Shown piece by piece: positions 19,323 through 28,784 of a stretch of 64,000 nucleotides of DNA. This stretch comes from Candidatus Faecalibacterium gallistercoris (GTDB lineage: Bacteria; Bacillota; Clostridia; Oscillospirales; Ruminococcaceae). Numbering within the stretch: the stretch's first letter is position 1; each line of letters opens with the position of its first letter. Below the pieces are notes generated by a model. That model saw only the letters and a list, made by a program, of their open reading frames with translations, searched no databases and was not told the origin of the DNA. The position numbers were made by a program, and so were the translations under genes. The stretch is from the NCBI GenBank assembly GCA_019116585.1, contig DXBJ01000005.1, positions 1 through 64,000 on the forward strand, given 5' to 3'.

Positions 19323-19936
19323 GCGCCCCCGAACGGATCCACACCGGCCGGGTGCTGGTGGTGGAGGGCAAATACGACGCGGCCCGCCTGGCCCGCCTGA
19401 CCGACGCCATGATCCTGCCGACCGGCGGCTTTGCCATCTTTTCGGACCGGAAGCGCCAGCAGCTGCTCAAGGAGCTGGCGGCCCGGAACGGCCTGATCCT
19501 GCTGACCGACTCGGACCGGGCGGGCTTCCAGATCCGCACCTACATCACCAACCTGGTGGGGGCGGAGCGGGTGGTCCAGGCCTATGTGCCCGCCCTGCCC
19601 GGCAAGGAGCGCCGCAAGGCCGCCCCCGGCAAGGAAGGGCTGCTGGGGGTGGAAGGGGTGCCGGATGAGCTGATCCGCAAAAGCCTGCGGGACGCCCTGG
19701 GTCCCGAGGCCGGGCCGGGGAGCCCGGCCGTCCGGCCGGGCCGGGCCATCACCTACGTCGACCTGTACGACTGGGGCCTGTCGGGCACGGCCGGCGCGGC
19801 GGAGCGCAAATACCGCCTGCTGGAAGCCCTGGGCCTGCCGCCCCGGCTTTCCAAAAAGGAAATGCTGGAGGTATTCAACCGACTGTATACGTTCGAGCAG
19901 CTGGACGCCCTGGTCCAGGCTGCCGGCGAGGGATAA
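19319..19936 (+). CDS. Toprim-domain protein, ribonuclease M5-like
   Basis: 'VLVVEGKYDAARLARLTDAMILPTGGF' and 'LILLTDSDRAGFQIRTYI' Toprim motifs; ATGA overlap with holA. Confidence 0.8.
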   Translation: MSAPERIHTGRVLVVEGKYDAARLARLTDAMILPTGGFAIFSDRKRQQLLKELAARNGLILLTDSDRAGFQIRTYITNLVGAERVVQAYVPALPGKERRKAAPGKEGLLGVEGVPDELIRKSLRDALGPEAGPGSPAVRPGRAITYVDLYDWGLSGTAGAAERKYRLLEALGLPPRLSKKEMLEVFNRLYTFEQLDALVQAAGEG

Positions 19937-19938
19937 AA

Positions 19939-19990
19939 AGAAGGCTCCTCTTCCCGCTGCGTGCCGGCGGAAAGGGGAGCCTTCTGTCTG
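19939..19990. terminator. Bidirectional intrinsic terminator
   Basis: AGAAGGCTCCtcTTCCCGC...GGCGGAAaGGGGAGCCTTCT between convergent genes. Confidence 0.75.
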
Positions 19991-20014
19991 TTCAGGGCCG
20001 GGCAGGCCGGGCCG

Positions 20015-20386
20015 TCACATCCCGCACTCGATGGCCTGGCACAGCGCGGCCAGGTCCGAGCCGGCCAGCAGCTCGAAGCGGACGGTCCCCAGGCCTGAGA
20101 ACCACAGCTGCAGCTCGCCGTCCAGGTCGGCCAGGCCGGCCGACTCGATGGCGTAGGCCTGGATGCGCCGGTAGGGCAGGATGGTGAAGGCTTTCTTCAT
20201 CCCGGTGACCCCCTGCACATTGACGGCGATGACCCGGCGGGTGGTAAAGACCACCCCGTCGCGGACGCTCTGGAAGGTCTGGACGATCTCTTCGCCGGGG
20301 CACAGCAGGGGCGCGACCAGTCGGTCCAGCTTGGAATCCTGGACCGGGCGGAGCTTGAGATAAGTGGGGTTTTCAAAGTCGATCAT
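20015..20386 (-). CDS. PH-domain (bPH_1-like) protein
   Basis: 'GEEIVQTFQSVRDGVVFTTRRVIAVNVQGVTGMKKAFTILPYRRIQAYAIES'. Confidence 0.75.
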   Translation of the reverse strand: MIDFENPTYLKLRPVQDSKLDRLVAPLLCPGEEIVQTFQSVRDGVVFTTRRVIAVNVQGVTGMKKAFTILPYRRIQAYAIESAGLADLDGELQLWFSGLGTVRFELLAGSDLAALCQAIECGM

Positions 20387-20891
20387 GGGGCTGCACCTCT
20401 TTCTTGGTTGTTTGAGTGGTGAATAAGGCCAGGGCCTGGCGGAAGTCCCGGCGGCGGAAGCCGCGGCGGCTGTCCACCAGGACCAGATGGGGCCGGAGGG
20501 CCGGCACGGCGGCAAACTCGTCGGCGCGGTCGTCCAGGATGACATAGGGCGCCGGCGGGTGGTCTGTGACCCAGGCGGCGATCTCCTCCCCTTTGCTGAC
20601 GCCCAGGATGGGGGCAATGCCGGCCACCGGCGCGCCGTGGGCCGCCAGGCAGTCGTAAAGGTTTTGCAGGATGCGGCCGGTGAAAAGATCGCCGTCCTCC
20701 AGGGCGTACCGCCAGGAGGAGGACAGCACCACCTGCGCGCCGGTGCGGCGGACCAGCTTTTGCAGCCAGAACAGGGCGACGGGGTCGAAGAACTGGCGGT
20801 CCATGGGGCGGCGGAACACCTGGTCCAGCCGGACGCTCAGAGGGGTGCACAGCACGCCGTCCACATCGAGGAAAAGGACGGGTCGGGGCAT
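20373..20891 (-). CDS. HAD-like hydrolase
   Basis: 'VLFLDVDGVLCTPL', 'VVLSSSWR', 'YVILDDRADEF'. Confidence 0.82.
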   Translation of the reverse strand: MPRPVLFLDVDGVLCTPLSVRLDQVFRRPMDRQFFDPVALFWLQKLVRRTGAQVVLSSSWRYALEDGDLFTGRILQNLYDCLAAHGAPVAGIAPILGVSKGEEIAAWVTDHPPAPYVILDDRADEFAAVPALRPHLVLVDSRRGFRRRDFRQALALFTTQTTKKEVQPHDRL

Positions 20892-21082
20892 AGGGGCGGC
20901 CTCCTTTCCTCTTTATCATAGCACAGGGGCGGCCCGGGAGCAAGGCGTTTTGGCCCGGGGCCGGCAAATGGGCGGGATCGGGATAAAACCGGGCGGTAAT
21001 CTGGTAGATAGCCGCCTCCCCTTATGGTATGATGGAGGCAGTAAAAGGGCTGCAAGCCCATATCTGCAAAGGAGGAACCCCG

Positions 21083-21886
21083 ATGCGCCCTGACCTGAAA
21101 CTGGTGGCCGTCGATGTGGACGGCACGTTCGTGCGCTCCGATTACACCTACGATGTCCCGCGCTTCCGGCGCATCCTGGCCCGCATGGAGGCGGCCGGGT
21201 GCCGGTTCGTGGTGGCAAGCGGGAACCAGTATTACCAGCTGCGGGACCTGTTCCCCGACTGCGCCGAAAAGCTCGCCTTTGTGGCCGAAAACGGCGCTCT
21301 GGTCAAAGACCGTGAGGAACTGGTCTTTGCCGCCAGCATCCCCCGGCAGACGGTGGATTTTGTGGTCGACGTCTGCCGGGAGTACCCCGAAGTGAAAAAC
21401 GTGCTGTGCGGGCTGCACAGCGCCTACTGCCAGCGGGGGACGGTGAGCCAGGCCTTTTTCGACCTGACCCACATCTACTACCACCGCCTGCAGTGGGTGG
21501 ACGATTTCAAGGCGGTGGAGGACCAGATCCTGAAGTTTGCCCCCACCGTCCCGGAAGAAAAGACCTGGGACTACTACCATCTGTTCCGCCGCCGGCTGGC
21601 GGGCAGGGTCGAACCCACCACCAGCGGCCACGGCTCCATCGACCTGATCCTGCCCGGCTGCCACAAGGCCTCCGGGCTGCGGCGGCTGGTAGAGCGGTGG
21701 GGCATCACGCCGGAGCAGTGCGTTGCCTTCGGGGACGGGGGCAACGACATCGAGATGCTGCGCTACTGCGGGCACAGCTACGCCATGGCGAACGCCCCCG
21801 CCGAGGTGAAGCAGGCCGCCCGGGCCGTCTGCCCCTCCAACGAGGAGGACGGCGTGCTGTCCACCCTGGAAACACTGTTTGGATAA
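21083..21886 (+). CDS. Cof-type HAD-IIB hydrolase
   Basis: 'LVAVDVDGTFVRSDYTY' and 'CVAFGDGGNDIEMLRYCGHSYAMANAPAEVKQAA'. Confidence 0.9.
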   Translation: MRPDLKLVAVDVDGTFVRSDYTYDVPRFRRILARMEAAGCRFVVASGNQYYQLRDLFPDCAEKLAFVAENGALVKDREELVFAASIPRQTVDFVVDVCREYPEVKNVLCGLHSAYCQRGTVSQAFFDLTHIYYHRLQWVDDFKAVEDQILKFAPTVPEEKTWDYYHLFRRRLAGRVEPTTSGHGSIDLILPGCHKASGLRRLVERWGITPEQCVAFGDGGNDIEMLRYCGHSYAMANAPAEVKQAARAVCPSNEEDGVLSTLETLFG

Positions 21887-21922
21887 GGCCGGCCCCTGCG
21901 CCGGCCCGGCGGCAATTCCCGA

Positions 21923-21951
21923 TTGACGAAACGCCCCAAACGCGGTATACT
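21923..21951 (+). promoter_or_regulatory. Promoter of tRNA-Pro
   Basis: TTGACG - 17 nt - TATACT immediately upstream of the tRNA. Confidence 0.8.
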
Positions 21952-21963
21952 ATACTCTGCCGC

Positions 21964-22039
21964 CGGGGTGTTGCGCAGTTGGTAGCGCGCCTGCTTTGGG
22001 AGCAGGAGGCCGCGAGTTCGAGTCTCGCCACTCCGACCA
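21964..22039 (+). tRNA. tRNA-Pro (anticodon TGG)
   Basis: CGGGGTGTTGCGCAGTTGGTAGCGCGCCTGCTTTGGGAGCAGGAGGCCGCGAGTTCGAGTCTCGCCACTCCGACCA; anticodon stem CCTGC/GCAGG, loop TTTGGGA, encoded CCA. Confidence 0.95.
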
Positions 22040-22050
22040 TCGGCCCAGCC

Positions 22051-22090
22051 GCCCCCGTACCTTTGCACAAAAGGTACGGGGGCGGTTTTG
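22051..22090 (+). terminator. tRNA-Pro terminator
   Basis: CCCCCGTACCTTT-gcac-AAAAGGTACGGGGG then cGGTTTT. Confidence 0.8.
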
Positions 22091-22093
22091 CTT

Positions 22094-22259
22094 TAGGGTG
22101 TATCTGAAAACTCCCCAACGCTGTTCTATTCTACCAAAAAGCCCCATCTGCTGCGTTGCATTCGCTTGCATTCCACCAAGGAGTGCGGCGCTCATGCGCC
22201 TTGCATCTGGCGCTTTTTGGCGAATATCCCAGCATTTTTGACTTCTCAGATACACCCTA
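22094..22259. mobile_element. MITE-like element, 166 bp, with long imperfect inverted repeats
   Basis: Perfect 14-bp termini TAGGGTGTATCTGA / TCAGATACACCCTA extending as an imperfect repeat for about 58 nt per side (shared GCTG, TATTC, CCAAAAAGC, TGC blocks). No ORF of its own. Confidence 0.8.
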
Positions 22260-22967
22260 GGCTGCCGGCGGGGTGATGGCGGCGGCGTCTTCGGCGGTGA
22301 GGTAGCCGAACTTGACCATCTGGCCCACCACGTACTGCTGGCGCTGGGCCGCAAGGTCAGGGTTGGCGGTCAGGGAATAGACCGAAGGGGCGTTGGGGAT
22401 GCCGGCCAGCAGGGTGGCCTCGTAGGGGGTCAGCTGGGCGGGCTCCTTGCCAAAATAGCCGGCGCAGGCGTCGCGGATGCCGTAGTAGCCGTCCCCAAAA
22501 TAGATGGTGTTGACGTACAGCTCCAGGATCTCGTCCTTGGTGCAGGCGTCCTCCAGGCGGAAAGCCATGAATACCTCCGCGATCTTGCGGGTGAAGCGTT
22601 TTTCCTGGGTGAAAAACAGATTTTTTGCCACCTGCTGGGTGATGGTGCTGCCGCCCTGGTCCAGGCTGCGGGTGCGCAGGTCGTGGACCGCCGCCCGCAG
22701 GATGGCGATGGGGTCGATGCCGCTGTGCTGCGCAAAGCGGTGGTCCTCCACCGCCACCACCGCGTCCAGGTACAGCGGGGGCAGCTGGTCGATGGGGGTG
22801 TAGCCGGGGTCTGCCTGGACGGCGGCTATGGTGGCCTCCAGGCTCCGGGCGTCCAGGGCCTGGCGGTACATCTTGTAGCCCAGGGCGGCCAGCAGGCAGC
22901 CGCCGGCCAGCGCACCGGCCAGCGCCAGGCTCAGCAGCCGGGCCAGGATCTTGACAATGGTTCTCAT
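22257..22967 (-). CDS. Monofunctional peptidoglycan glycosyltransferase (GT51)
   Basis: 'AVVAVEDHRFAQHSGIDPIAILRAAVHDLRTRSLDQGGSTITQQVAKNLFFTQEKRFTRKIAEVFMAFRLEDACTKDEILELYVNTIYFGDGYYGIRDACAGYFGK', with all GT51 signature motifs; N-terminal TM helix. Confidence 0.93.
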   Translation of the reverse strand: MRTIVKILARLLSLALAGALAGGCLLAALGYKMYRQALDARSLEATIAAVQADPGYTPIDQLPPLYLDAVVAVEDHRFAQHSGIDPIAILRAAVHDLRTRSLDQGGSTITQQVAKNLFFTQEKRFTRKIAEVFMAFRLEDACTKDEILELYVNTIYFGDGYYGIRDACAGYFGKEPAQLTPYEATLLAGIPNAPSVYSLTANPDLAAQRQQYVVGQMVKFGYLTAEDAAAITPPAA

Positions 22968-23226
22968 GGGATACCTCTCGCAAATGCTGATGCAACGGGC
23001 GGGCGGCCGCCCGCCGTCTTTATTATAACGCGGCCAGGGAGGGTTTGTCTGCATTTGCAGGGCAAACACAAGGGAAAATTAAGCTTCTGTTCAAAGTTTG
23101 CAAAAAATCCGGCAAGACCTTGCCCTGCGGGCCGGGCACGCTGCTTGATTTTGCTTTGAGATTGCACGCCCCCGATAGCCCCGGCCCCCGGCTTGTGGTA
23201 CAATAGAGGCAAAAGGAGGCGCGTGT

Positions 23227-23937
23227 ATGAGCGATACGGACAAGACCATCCTGATCGTGGACGACGAGGCCGAGCTGCGGGAGATGGTGCGGGCCATCTT
23301 TACCCGGGCGGGATACAGCCGGGTGCTGACGGCGGGCTCGGGGGCCGATGCCCTGGCCGTCTGCACGGCAGGGCAGCCGGACATCGTGATCCTGGATGTG
23401 ATGATGCCGGGGATGGACGGCTTTGAGGTGCTGCGGCAGCTGCGGCAAAGCAGCAGCGTGCCGGTGCTGATGCTGACGGCCCGGGGAGAGGCCGAGGACA
23501 AATTTACCGGGTTTGAGTGCGGGGCCGACGATTACCTGGCCAAGCCCTTTCTCCCGCGGGAGCTGCTGTTCCGGGTGCAGGCCATCCTTCGGCGGACCAG
23601 CCCCGCCGCCGGGCGGATGGTCCGGCTGGCGGCCGCCGAGGTGGATCTGGAAAACGCCGCCGCCCACCGGGACGGGCAGGTCAGCCCCCTCACCGCCAAG
23701 GAGCTGCAGCTGTTCCGCAAACTGTACGAGAACGCCGGCCGCATCGTCACCACCGGAGCCCTCTGCGAGGCGGTCTGCGGGCCGGTCTGGCAGGGGTACG
23801 AAAGCACCCTGGCCACCCATATCCGCCACCTGCGGGAAAAGATCGAGGCCAACCCCTCCCGGCCGGTGTCCATCGTGACGGTCAAGGGGCTGGGCTACCG
23901 GCTGGACCTGCCCAGCCCGAAGGGGGCGCCGCGATGA
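23227..23937 (+). CDS. OmpR-family response regulator
   Basis: 'ILIVDDEAELREMV', 'DIVILDVMMPGMDGFEVL', 'LTARGEAEDKFTGFECGADDYLAKPF', winged-helix C-terminus. Confidence 0.95.
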   Translation: MSDTDKTILIVDDEAELREMVRAIFTRAGYSRVLTAGSGADALAVCTAGQPDIVILDVMMPGMDGFEVLRQLRQSSSVPVLMLTARGEAEDKFTGFECGADDYLAKPFLPRELLFRVQAILRRTSPAAGRMVRLAAAEVDLENAAAHRDGQVSPLTAKELQLFRKLYENAGRIVTTGALCEAVCGPVWQGYESTLATHIRHLREKIEANPSRPVSIVTVKGLGYRLDLPSPKGAPR

Positions 23938-25307
23938 ATCCGGTCCGGCGATTTTTCCGGCGGTATGTGCTTTCCACCGTGGGGCTTCTGGCGCTGCTGC
24001 TGGCGGCCAACATCCTGCTGATCGTGGGGCTGCTGCTGATCAGCGAGGTCACGCCCCCGCGGGAGAGCTTTTCCATCACGGCGTTCTGCGGCCATCTGAG
24101 CCAGGGCCCCGACGGCTGGCAGGCCGACGCCCAGGCCACGGCCATGCTGGACCCCGACGCCTGGGCCATGGTGCTGGACCCGGAGGGCAACGTGGTCTGG
24201 GAGTACCGGATGCCCCAAGAGCTGGCCCGCCACTACAGCGCCGGAGCGGTCGCCATGTTCAGCCGCTGGTATCTGGAGGACTGGCCCATGACCGTCTGGG
24301 CCCAGGACGACGGCAGCCTGGTGGCGGTGGCCCAGCCCAAGGGCACCATGGTCAAGTACTATCTGTCCATGGACAAAAGCTATTTCGGCTTTCTGAGCAT
24401 GCTGTTCAGCGTGGTGTTCTACGCAAACCTGCTGCTGATCGTGGTGCTGTTCCTGCACAGCGCCCGCCGGGTGGAAAAGGCGATGGACCCCATCCTCAAC
24501 GGCATCAACAGCATGGTCAGCGGCAAGCCGGTCCACCTGCGGGAGGACGGGGAGCTGGCCGAGATCAGCGCCGGGCTCAACCGGGCCGCGGCCTACATCG
24601 TCCAGAAAGACAACACCCGGGGCGACTGGATCCGGGGTATATCCCATGATATCCGCACGCCCCTGTCGGTGATCCTGGGCTATGCCAGCGAGCTGGAAGA
24701 AAACCCCGCCCTGCCCGGAGCGGCCCGGGATCAGGCGGCGGTCATCCGCCGCCAGAGCGAAAAACTGACCGGCCTTGTGGCCGACCTGAACCTGACCACC
24801 AAGCTGGAATATGCCCTGCGCCCCCTGGAGGTCAAGCAGCTGGACCCGGTGGAGCTGGCCCGGCAGGCCGTCAGCGAGGTGCTGAACAGCGGCCTGGCCG
24901 ACGCTTACACCCTGACCTTTACCGAGGCGGCGCCGGGCGCCCGCATGACGGTGGAGGGGGACCCGGCCCTGCTCAGCCGGATGCTGGCCAACCTTTTGCA
25001 CAACAGTGTAGACCATAACCCCGGCGGCTGCGGCATCGAGGTGATGGTGGGTCCCGCCGCCACCGGGGGCTGCGTCTTTACGGTGGCGGACAGCGGGGTG
25101 GGGGTGAGCGTGGACAAGCTGCGCATCCTCAACCGGGGCGCGCCGGTGGCCAGCACCCAGGCCGCCGACCCGGAAAGCGGGGCCGAGCACGGGCTGGGCC
25201 TGCGGATCGTGCGGCAGATCGTCCGCGCCCACCACGGCCGCCTGACCTTTGCCGCCGCGGCGCCCCACGGCCTGATCGTGCGGGTGTGGATCGGAGGGAA
25301 GGGGTAA
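23934..25307 (+). CDS. Sensor histidine kinase
   Basis: Two TM segments; 'WIRGISHDIRTPLSVILGYASELEE' H-box; HATPase 'ANLLHNSVDHNPGG', 'GLGLRIVRQIVRAHHG'. Overlaps the RR (ATGA). Confidence 0.95.
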   Translation: MNPVRRFFRRYVLSTVGLLALLLAANILLIVGLLLISEVTPPRESFSITAFCGHLSQGPDGWQADAQATAMLDPDAWAMVLDPEGNVVWEYRMPQELARHYSAGAVAMFSRWYLEDWPMTVWAQDDGSLVAVAQPKGTMVKYYLSMDKSYFGFLSMLFSVVFYANLLLIVVLFLHSARRVEKAMDPILNGINSMVSGKPVHLREDGELAEISAGLNRAAAYIVQKDNTRGDWIRGISHDIRTPLSVILGYASELEENPALPGAARDQAAVIRRQSEKLTGLVADLNLTTKLEYALRPLEVKQLDPVELARQAVSEVLNSGLADAYTLTFTEAAPGARMTVEGDPALLSRMLANLLHNSVDHNPGGCGIEVMVGPAATGGCVFTVADSGVGVSVDKLRILNRGAPVASTQAADPESGAEHGLGLRIVRQIVRAHHGRLTFAAAAPHGLIVRVWIGGKG

Positions 25308-25400
25308 GCCCCGCGCCCTGAGATCGCTGCCGGGACGCAGATGAAAAAACTCCTTGCGTTTTAGCATCATTATGATAAAATGGAAGCGGGAGGTGTTTTT

Positions 25401-25679
25401 ATGAAGATGATACGTCCGGTTTCTGATCTGCGAAACCATTTTGCGGATATTTCCAAAACGGTGCACGAAACTTCACAGCCCGTCTTTCTGACCAAAAACG
25501 GGTATGGCGATATGGTCGTCCTCAGTATGGAAGCCTATGAAAACCTGCAGCTGGAAAGCGAGATCTACACCAAACTGCAGGCGGCGGAACGGGAAGAGGA
25601 AATGACCGCCGCCCGCTGCACATCGGAGGAGATCCTTGCAGGTGCGGAAGCGATCCTGAAAGAGAACCATGCCGTATAA
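25401..25679 (+). CDS. Phd/YefM-type antitoxin
   Basis: 'MIRPVSDLRNHFADISKTVHETSQPVFLTKNGYGDMVVLSMEAYENL'. Confidence 0.88.
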   Translation: MKMIRPVSDLRNHFADISKTVHETSQPVFLTKNGYGDMVVLSMEAYENLQLESEIYTKLQAAEREEEMTAARCTSEEILAGAEAILKENHAV

Positions 25680-25983
25680 ACTGTATTACTTGTCCTGTGC
25701 ACAGCAGGACATCCTGGATGTGGTCCGCTATGTCGGCGTCACGCTGCAAAACCCCGATGCAGCCAGGCGTATGGTCAGACGGTTCACGGCGGCGGCCGAA
25801 AGTGTCTGTTCCATGCCGTATGCCCGCCCGGTCTATATACCGGTGCGCCCGCTGAAGTATGAGTACCGCAAGCTCATTGTCGGCAGCTACCTGATCTTTT
25901 ACCGGGTCGATGAACGGGCTGGCGCCGTCATCGTCAGCCGGGTCATCTATGGAAGGCGCAGCGTGGAGCGCCTGCTGGACTGA
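25669..25983 (+). CDS. RelE/ParE-family toxin
   Basis: 'YKLYYLSCAQQDILDVVRYVGVTLQNPDAARRMVRRF...KLIVGSYLIFYRVDERAGAVIVSRVIYGRRSVERLL'; overlaps the antitoxin. Confidence 0.88.
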   Translation: MPYKLYYLSCAQQDILDVVRYVGVTLQNPDAARRMVRRFTAAAESVCSMPYARPVYIPVRPLKYEYRKLIVGSYLIFYRVDERAGAVIVSRVIYGRRSVERLLD

Positions 25984-26101
25984 CCTGCCCTGCGCGGCAT
26001 GAAATAGCGCTGGCACTCCCTTTGAAATTGTGCTATAATAGGTAAAAATCCGATTGTGCCCACAAGTGGGGCGCAGCCCGGGCGCCTTGGGGGGATGTGT
26101 C

Positions 26102-26869
26102 GTGTTTTCCAATGAAGAGATCCAGAGCCTGAACGCCCTGGAAATGTCGGTGTACAATTACGTGGCCAAAAACCGGTCGAAAGTCGCCTATATGAAGATA
26201 CGGGAGCTGGCGGCGCAGGCCCATGTTTCCACCACCACCGTGCTGCATATGTGCAAAAAGTTCGGCTGCGACGGCTACACCGAGTTCAAGCTGCGGCTCA
26301 AGCAGGAGATGCTGCGGGACAAGCGGGACGTGGCAGACCTGGACATCTCGGCGTTGCAGGATTTTCTGGCCCGGCTGTCGGCCCCGGCCACCCAGGCCCA
26401 GATCGACGGCGTGGTAGAGCTGCTGCGGCAGATGGGGCATATCCTGTTCATCGGGGTGGGCAACAGCAGCATCCTGGCCCGGTATGGGGCCCGGTACCTG
26501 TGCAACGTGGGCTGTTTTGCCACCGCCATCGACGACCCCTTCACCCCCATCGGCAGCGTGGTCAACACCCAGGCCAGGTTTGACCGTGTGGCGGTGGTGG
26601 CCCTGTCGGTGTCGGGGGAGACGGGGGAGCTGCTGGGCATGGTCAAGGCCCTCAAGGAGCGGGGATGCACCATCGTCTCCATCACCAACAGCGCCAGCTG
26701 CACCCTGGCCCGGATGAGCGATCACAACCTGAACTATTATATGACCGACGTGCGGCTGAACGGGTACTTCCAGCTGACCTGCCAGGCCCCGGTGATCTGC
26801 CTGCTGGAGATGATCGGCCGGCGGCTGTACCAGCCCGGCCCCCACGATACCTTTACCGAAGTCAAATGA
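26102..26869 (+). CDS. MurR/RpiR-family transcriptional regulator
   Basis: N-terminal HTH 'MKIRELAAQAHVSTTTVLHMCKKFGCDGYTEFKLRLKQE' plus SIS domain. Start inferred as GTG 26102. Confidence 0.88.
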   Translation: MFSNEEIQSLNALEMSVYNYVAKNRSKVAYMKIRELAAQAHVSTTTVLHMCKKFGCDGYTEFKLRLKQEMLRDKRDVADLDISALQDFLARLSAPATQAQIDGVVELLRQMGHILFIGVGNSSILARYGARYLCNVGCFATAIDDPFTPIGSVVNTQARFDRVAVVALSVSGETGELLGMVKALKERGCTIVSITNSASCTLARMSDHNLNYYMTDVRLNGYFQLTCQAPVICLLEMIGRRLYQPGPHDTFTEVK

Positions 26870-26922
26870 AAACCGGCCCTCCTCCCTGCCTGCAGCGGCA
26901 AAGAGGGGGGCCGGTTTTTGGC
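26870..26922. terminator. Bidirectional terminator
   Basis: AAAACCGGCCCTCCTC...GAGGGGGGCCGGTTTTT between convergent genes. Confidence 0.8.
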
Positions 26923-26939
26923 GTCGTGCCGCGGGGGTG

Positions 26940-28784
26940 TCACGACAGCTCGAACATCCCGTTGTACAGCTGGTAGTATTCGCCCTTCTGGGCCAGCAGG
27001 GCGTCGTGGTCGCCCCGCTCCACCACCTGGCCGTGCTCCAGCACGATGATGGCGTTGGCGTTGCGGACGGTGGACAGCCGGTGGGCGATGACAAAGACGG
27101 TGCGGCCCTCCATCAGCTGGTCCATCCCTTTTTCGATCAGGGCTTCGGTGCGGGTGTCGATGGAGCTGGTGGCCTCGTCCAGGATCAGCACCGGCGGGTC
27201 GGCCACCGCTGCCCGGGCGATGGCCAGCAGCTGCCGCTGGCCCTGGGACAGGCTGGCGCCGTCCGAGGTGATGCGGGTGTCGTAGCCCTGGGGCAGGCGC
27301 CGGATGAAACTGTCGGCGTTGGCGATCCGGGCCGCGCGGACGATCTCCTCCCGGGTGGCGTCCAGCTTGCCGAAGCGGATGTTGTCGGCAATGGTGCCGG
27401 TGAACAGGTGGGTGTCCTGCAGCACGATGCCCAGCGACTGCCGCAGCGAGTCCTTGGCGATGTCCCGCACGTCGATGCCGTCGTAGGTGACGCTGCCGGC
27501 GTCGATGTCGTAAAAGCGGTTGATGAGGTTGGTGATGGTGGTTTTGCCCGCGCCGGTGGAGCCCACGAAGGCGATCTTCTGGCCGGGCTTGGCGTACAGG
27601 CTGATGTTCTGCAGGATGGGGCGGCCTTTCTCGTAGCCAAAGGTGACGTCGTGGAACCGCACGTCCCCCCGCAGGGGCACCAGGGAGCCGTCCGGCTTCT
27701 GCCAGGCCCAGCGGCCGGTCTTTTCGGCGCAGGCAGTCAGGGTGACCCCCTCGCCCCGGGTGTTCACCAGGCGGATCCTGCCCTCGTCCACCTCGGGGGG
27801 CAGGCGCATGGCCTCAAAGATGCGCTCGGCGCCGGCCATGGCCGCCAGCAGGAAATTGCTCTGCTGGGTGAACTGGTTGATGGGCATGGCCGCCTGCCGG
27901 ACAAACACCAGATAGCTGGACAGGCTGCCGATGTCGGTCATGCCCCGCAGGGCCATCAGGCCGCCCACCACCGCCACAATGGCGTAGTTGATATAGGAGA
28001 TGCTGACCACCGCCGGCACCATGGTGGCGGCGTAGCTCTGGGCCCCGGTGCCCGCCTGGCGCAGGGCCTCGTTTTTGGCCTGGAAAACGCGCAGGTTGGC
28101 CGGCTCGTGGTTAAAGACCTTGACCACCTTCTGGCCGCTGACCATCTCCTCGATGTAGCCGTTGACGTCGCCCAGGGCGGCCTGCTGGGTGGTGTAGTAG
28201 GAGGTGCTGCGCTTTGCGCTGAACCGGATATACAGGAACATGGCCGCATAGCCCACCACCACGATCAGGGACAGCTGCCAGTTGAGGATGAACAGCAGCA
28301 CCAGGGTGCCCGCCAGCTGGATGAAGCTCTGGATGGTCATGGCAAAGCTGTTGTTCAGCGCGTCGGCCACCGTGTCCACGTCGTTGGTGAAATAGCTCAT
28401 GATGTCGCCGTGGAGCTGGGTGTCGAAAAAGCGCAAAGACAAAGACTGGATGTGGGCGAACAGATCCCGCCGGATGTCGTACAGCACCTGCTGGGCGGCG
28501 TAGACCATGGTCTGGGTGTAGCCGAAGGCGGCCAGCGCCCCCACCCCGCAGATGGCGGCGGTGGCCAGCACCCCGCGGGCCAGGGCGTCCACATCCCCGG
28601 CGCCCACGCTGTTGACCACCGGGCGGATCATATAGGTGCCCAGCAGGTTGCCCAGGGCGCTGACGGTGACCAGCACCGCCACCGCCAGGAACAGGAACTT
28701 GTGCCGGCCCATATAGGCCAGCAGGGTCCGGAAGGTGAACCAGAAGTTTTTCGGCTTTTTACCGGTGATCTGCCGTGCTGCCAT
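26940..28784 (-). CDS. ABC exporter half-transporter (ATP-binding/permease), subunit with consensus Walker B Glu
   Basis: Walker A 'GSTGAGKTT', signature 'SLSQGQRQ', Walker B 'VLILDEATSSIDT'; six-TM exporter domain. Confidence 0.93.
   Translation of the reverse strand: MAARQITGKKPKNFWFTFRTLLAYMGRHKFLFLAVAVLVTVSALGNLLGTYMIRPVVNSVGAGDVDALARGVLATAAICGVGALAAFGYTQTMVYAAQQVLYDIRRDLFAHIQSLSLRFFDTQLHGDIMSYFTNDVDTVADALNNSFAMTIQSFIQLAGTLVLLFILNWQLSLIVVVGYAAMFLYIRFSAKRSTSYYTTQQAALGDVNGYIEEMVSGQKVVKVFNHEPANLRVFQAKNEALRQAGTGAQSYAATMVPAVVSISYINYAIVAVVGGLMALRGMTDIGSLSSYLVFVRQAAMPINQFTQQSNFLLAAMAGAERIFEAMRLPPEVDEGRIRLVNTRGEGVTLTACAEKTGRWAWQKPDGSLVPLRGDVRFHDVTFGYEKGRPILQNISLYAKPGQKIAFVGSTGAGKTTITNLINRFYDIDAGSVTYDGIDVRDIAKDSLRQSLGIVLQDTHLFTGTIADNIRFGKLDATREEIVRAARIANADSFIRRLPQGYDTRITSDGASLSQGQRQLLAIARAAVADPPVLILDEATSSIDTRTEALIEKGMDQLMEGRTVFVIAHRLSTVRNANAIIVLEHGQVVERGDHDALLAQKGEYYQLYNGMFELS

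Noticed and set aside
19319-19936. Possible primase or topoisomerase based on the Toprim motif
   Set aside because: Length and Toprim layout fit an RNase M5-like protein better; no other primase/topoisomerase domains.
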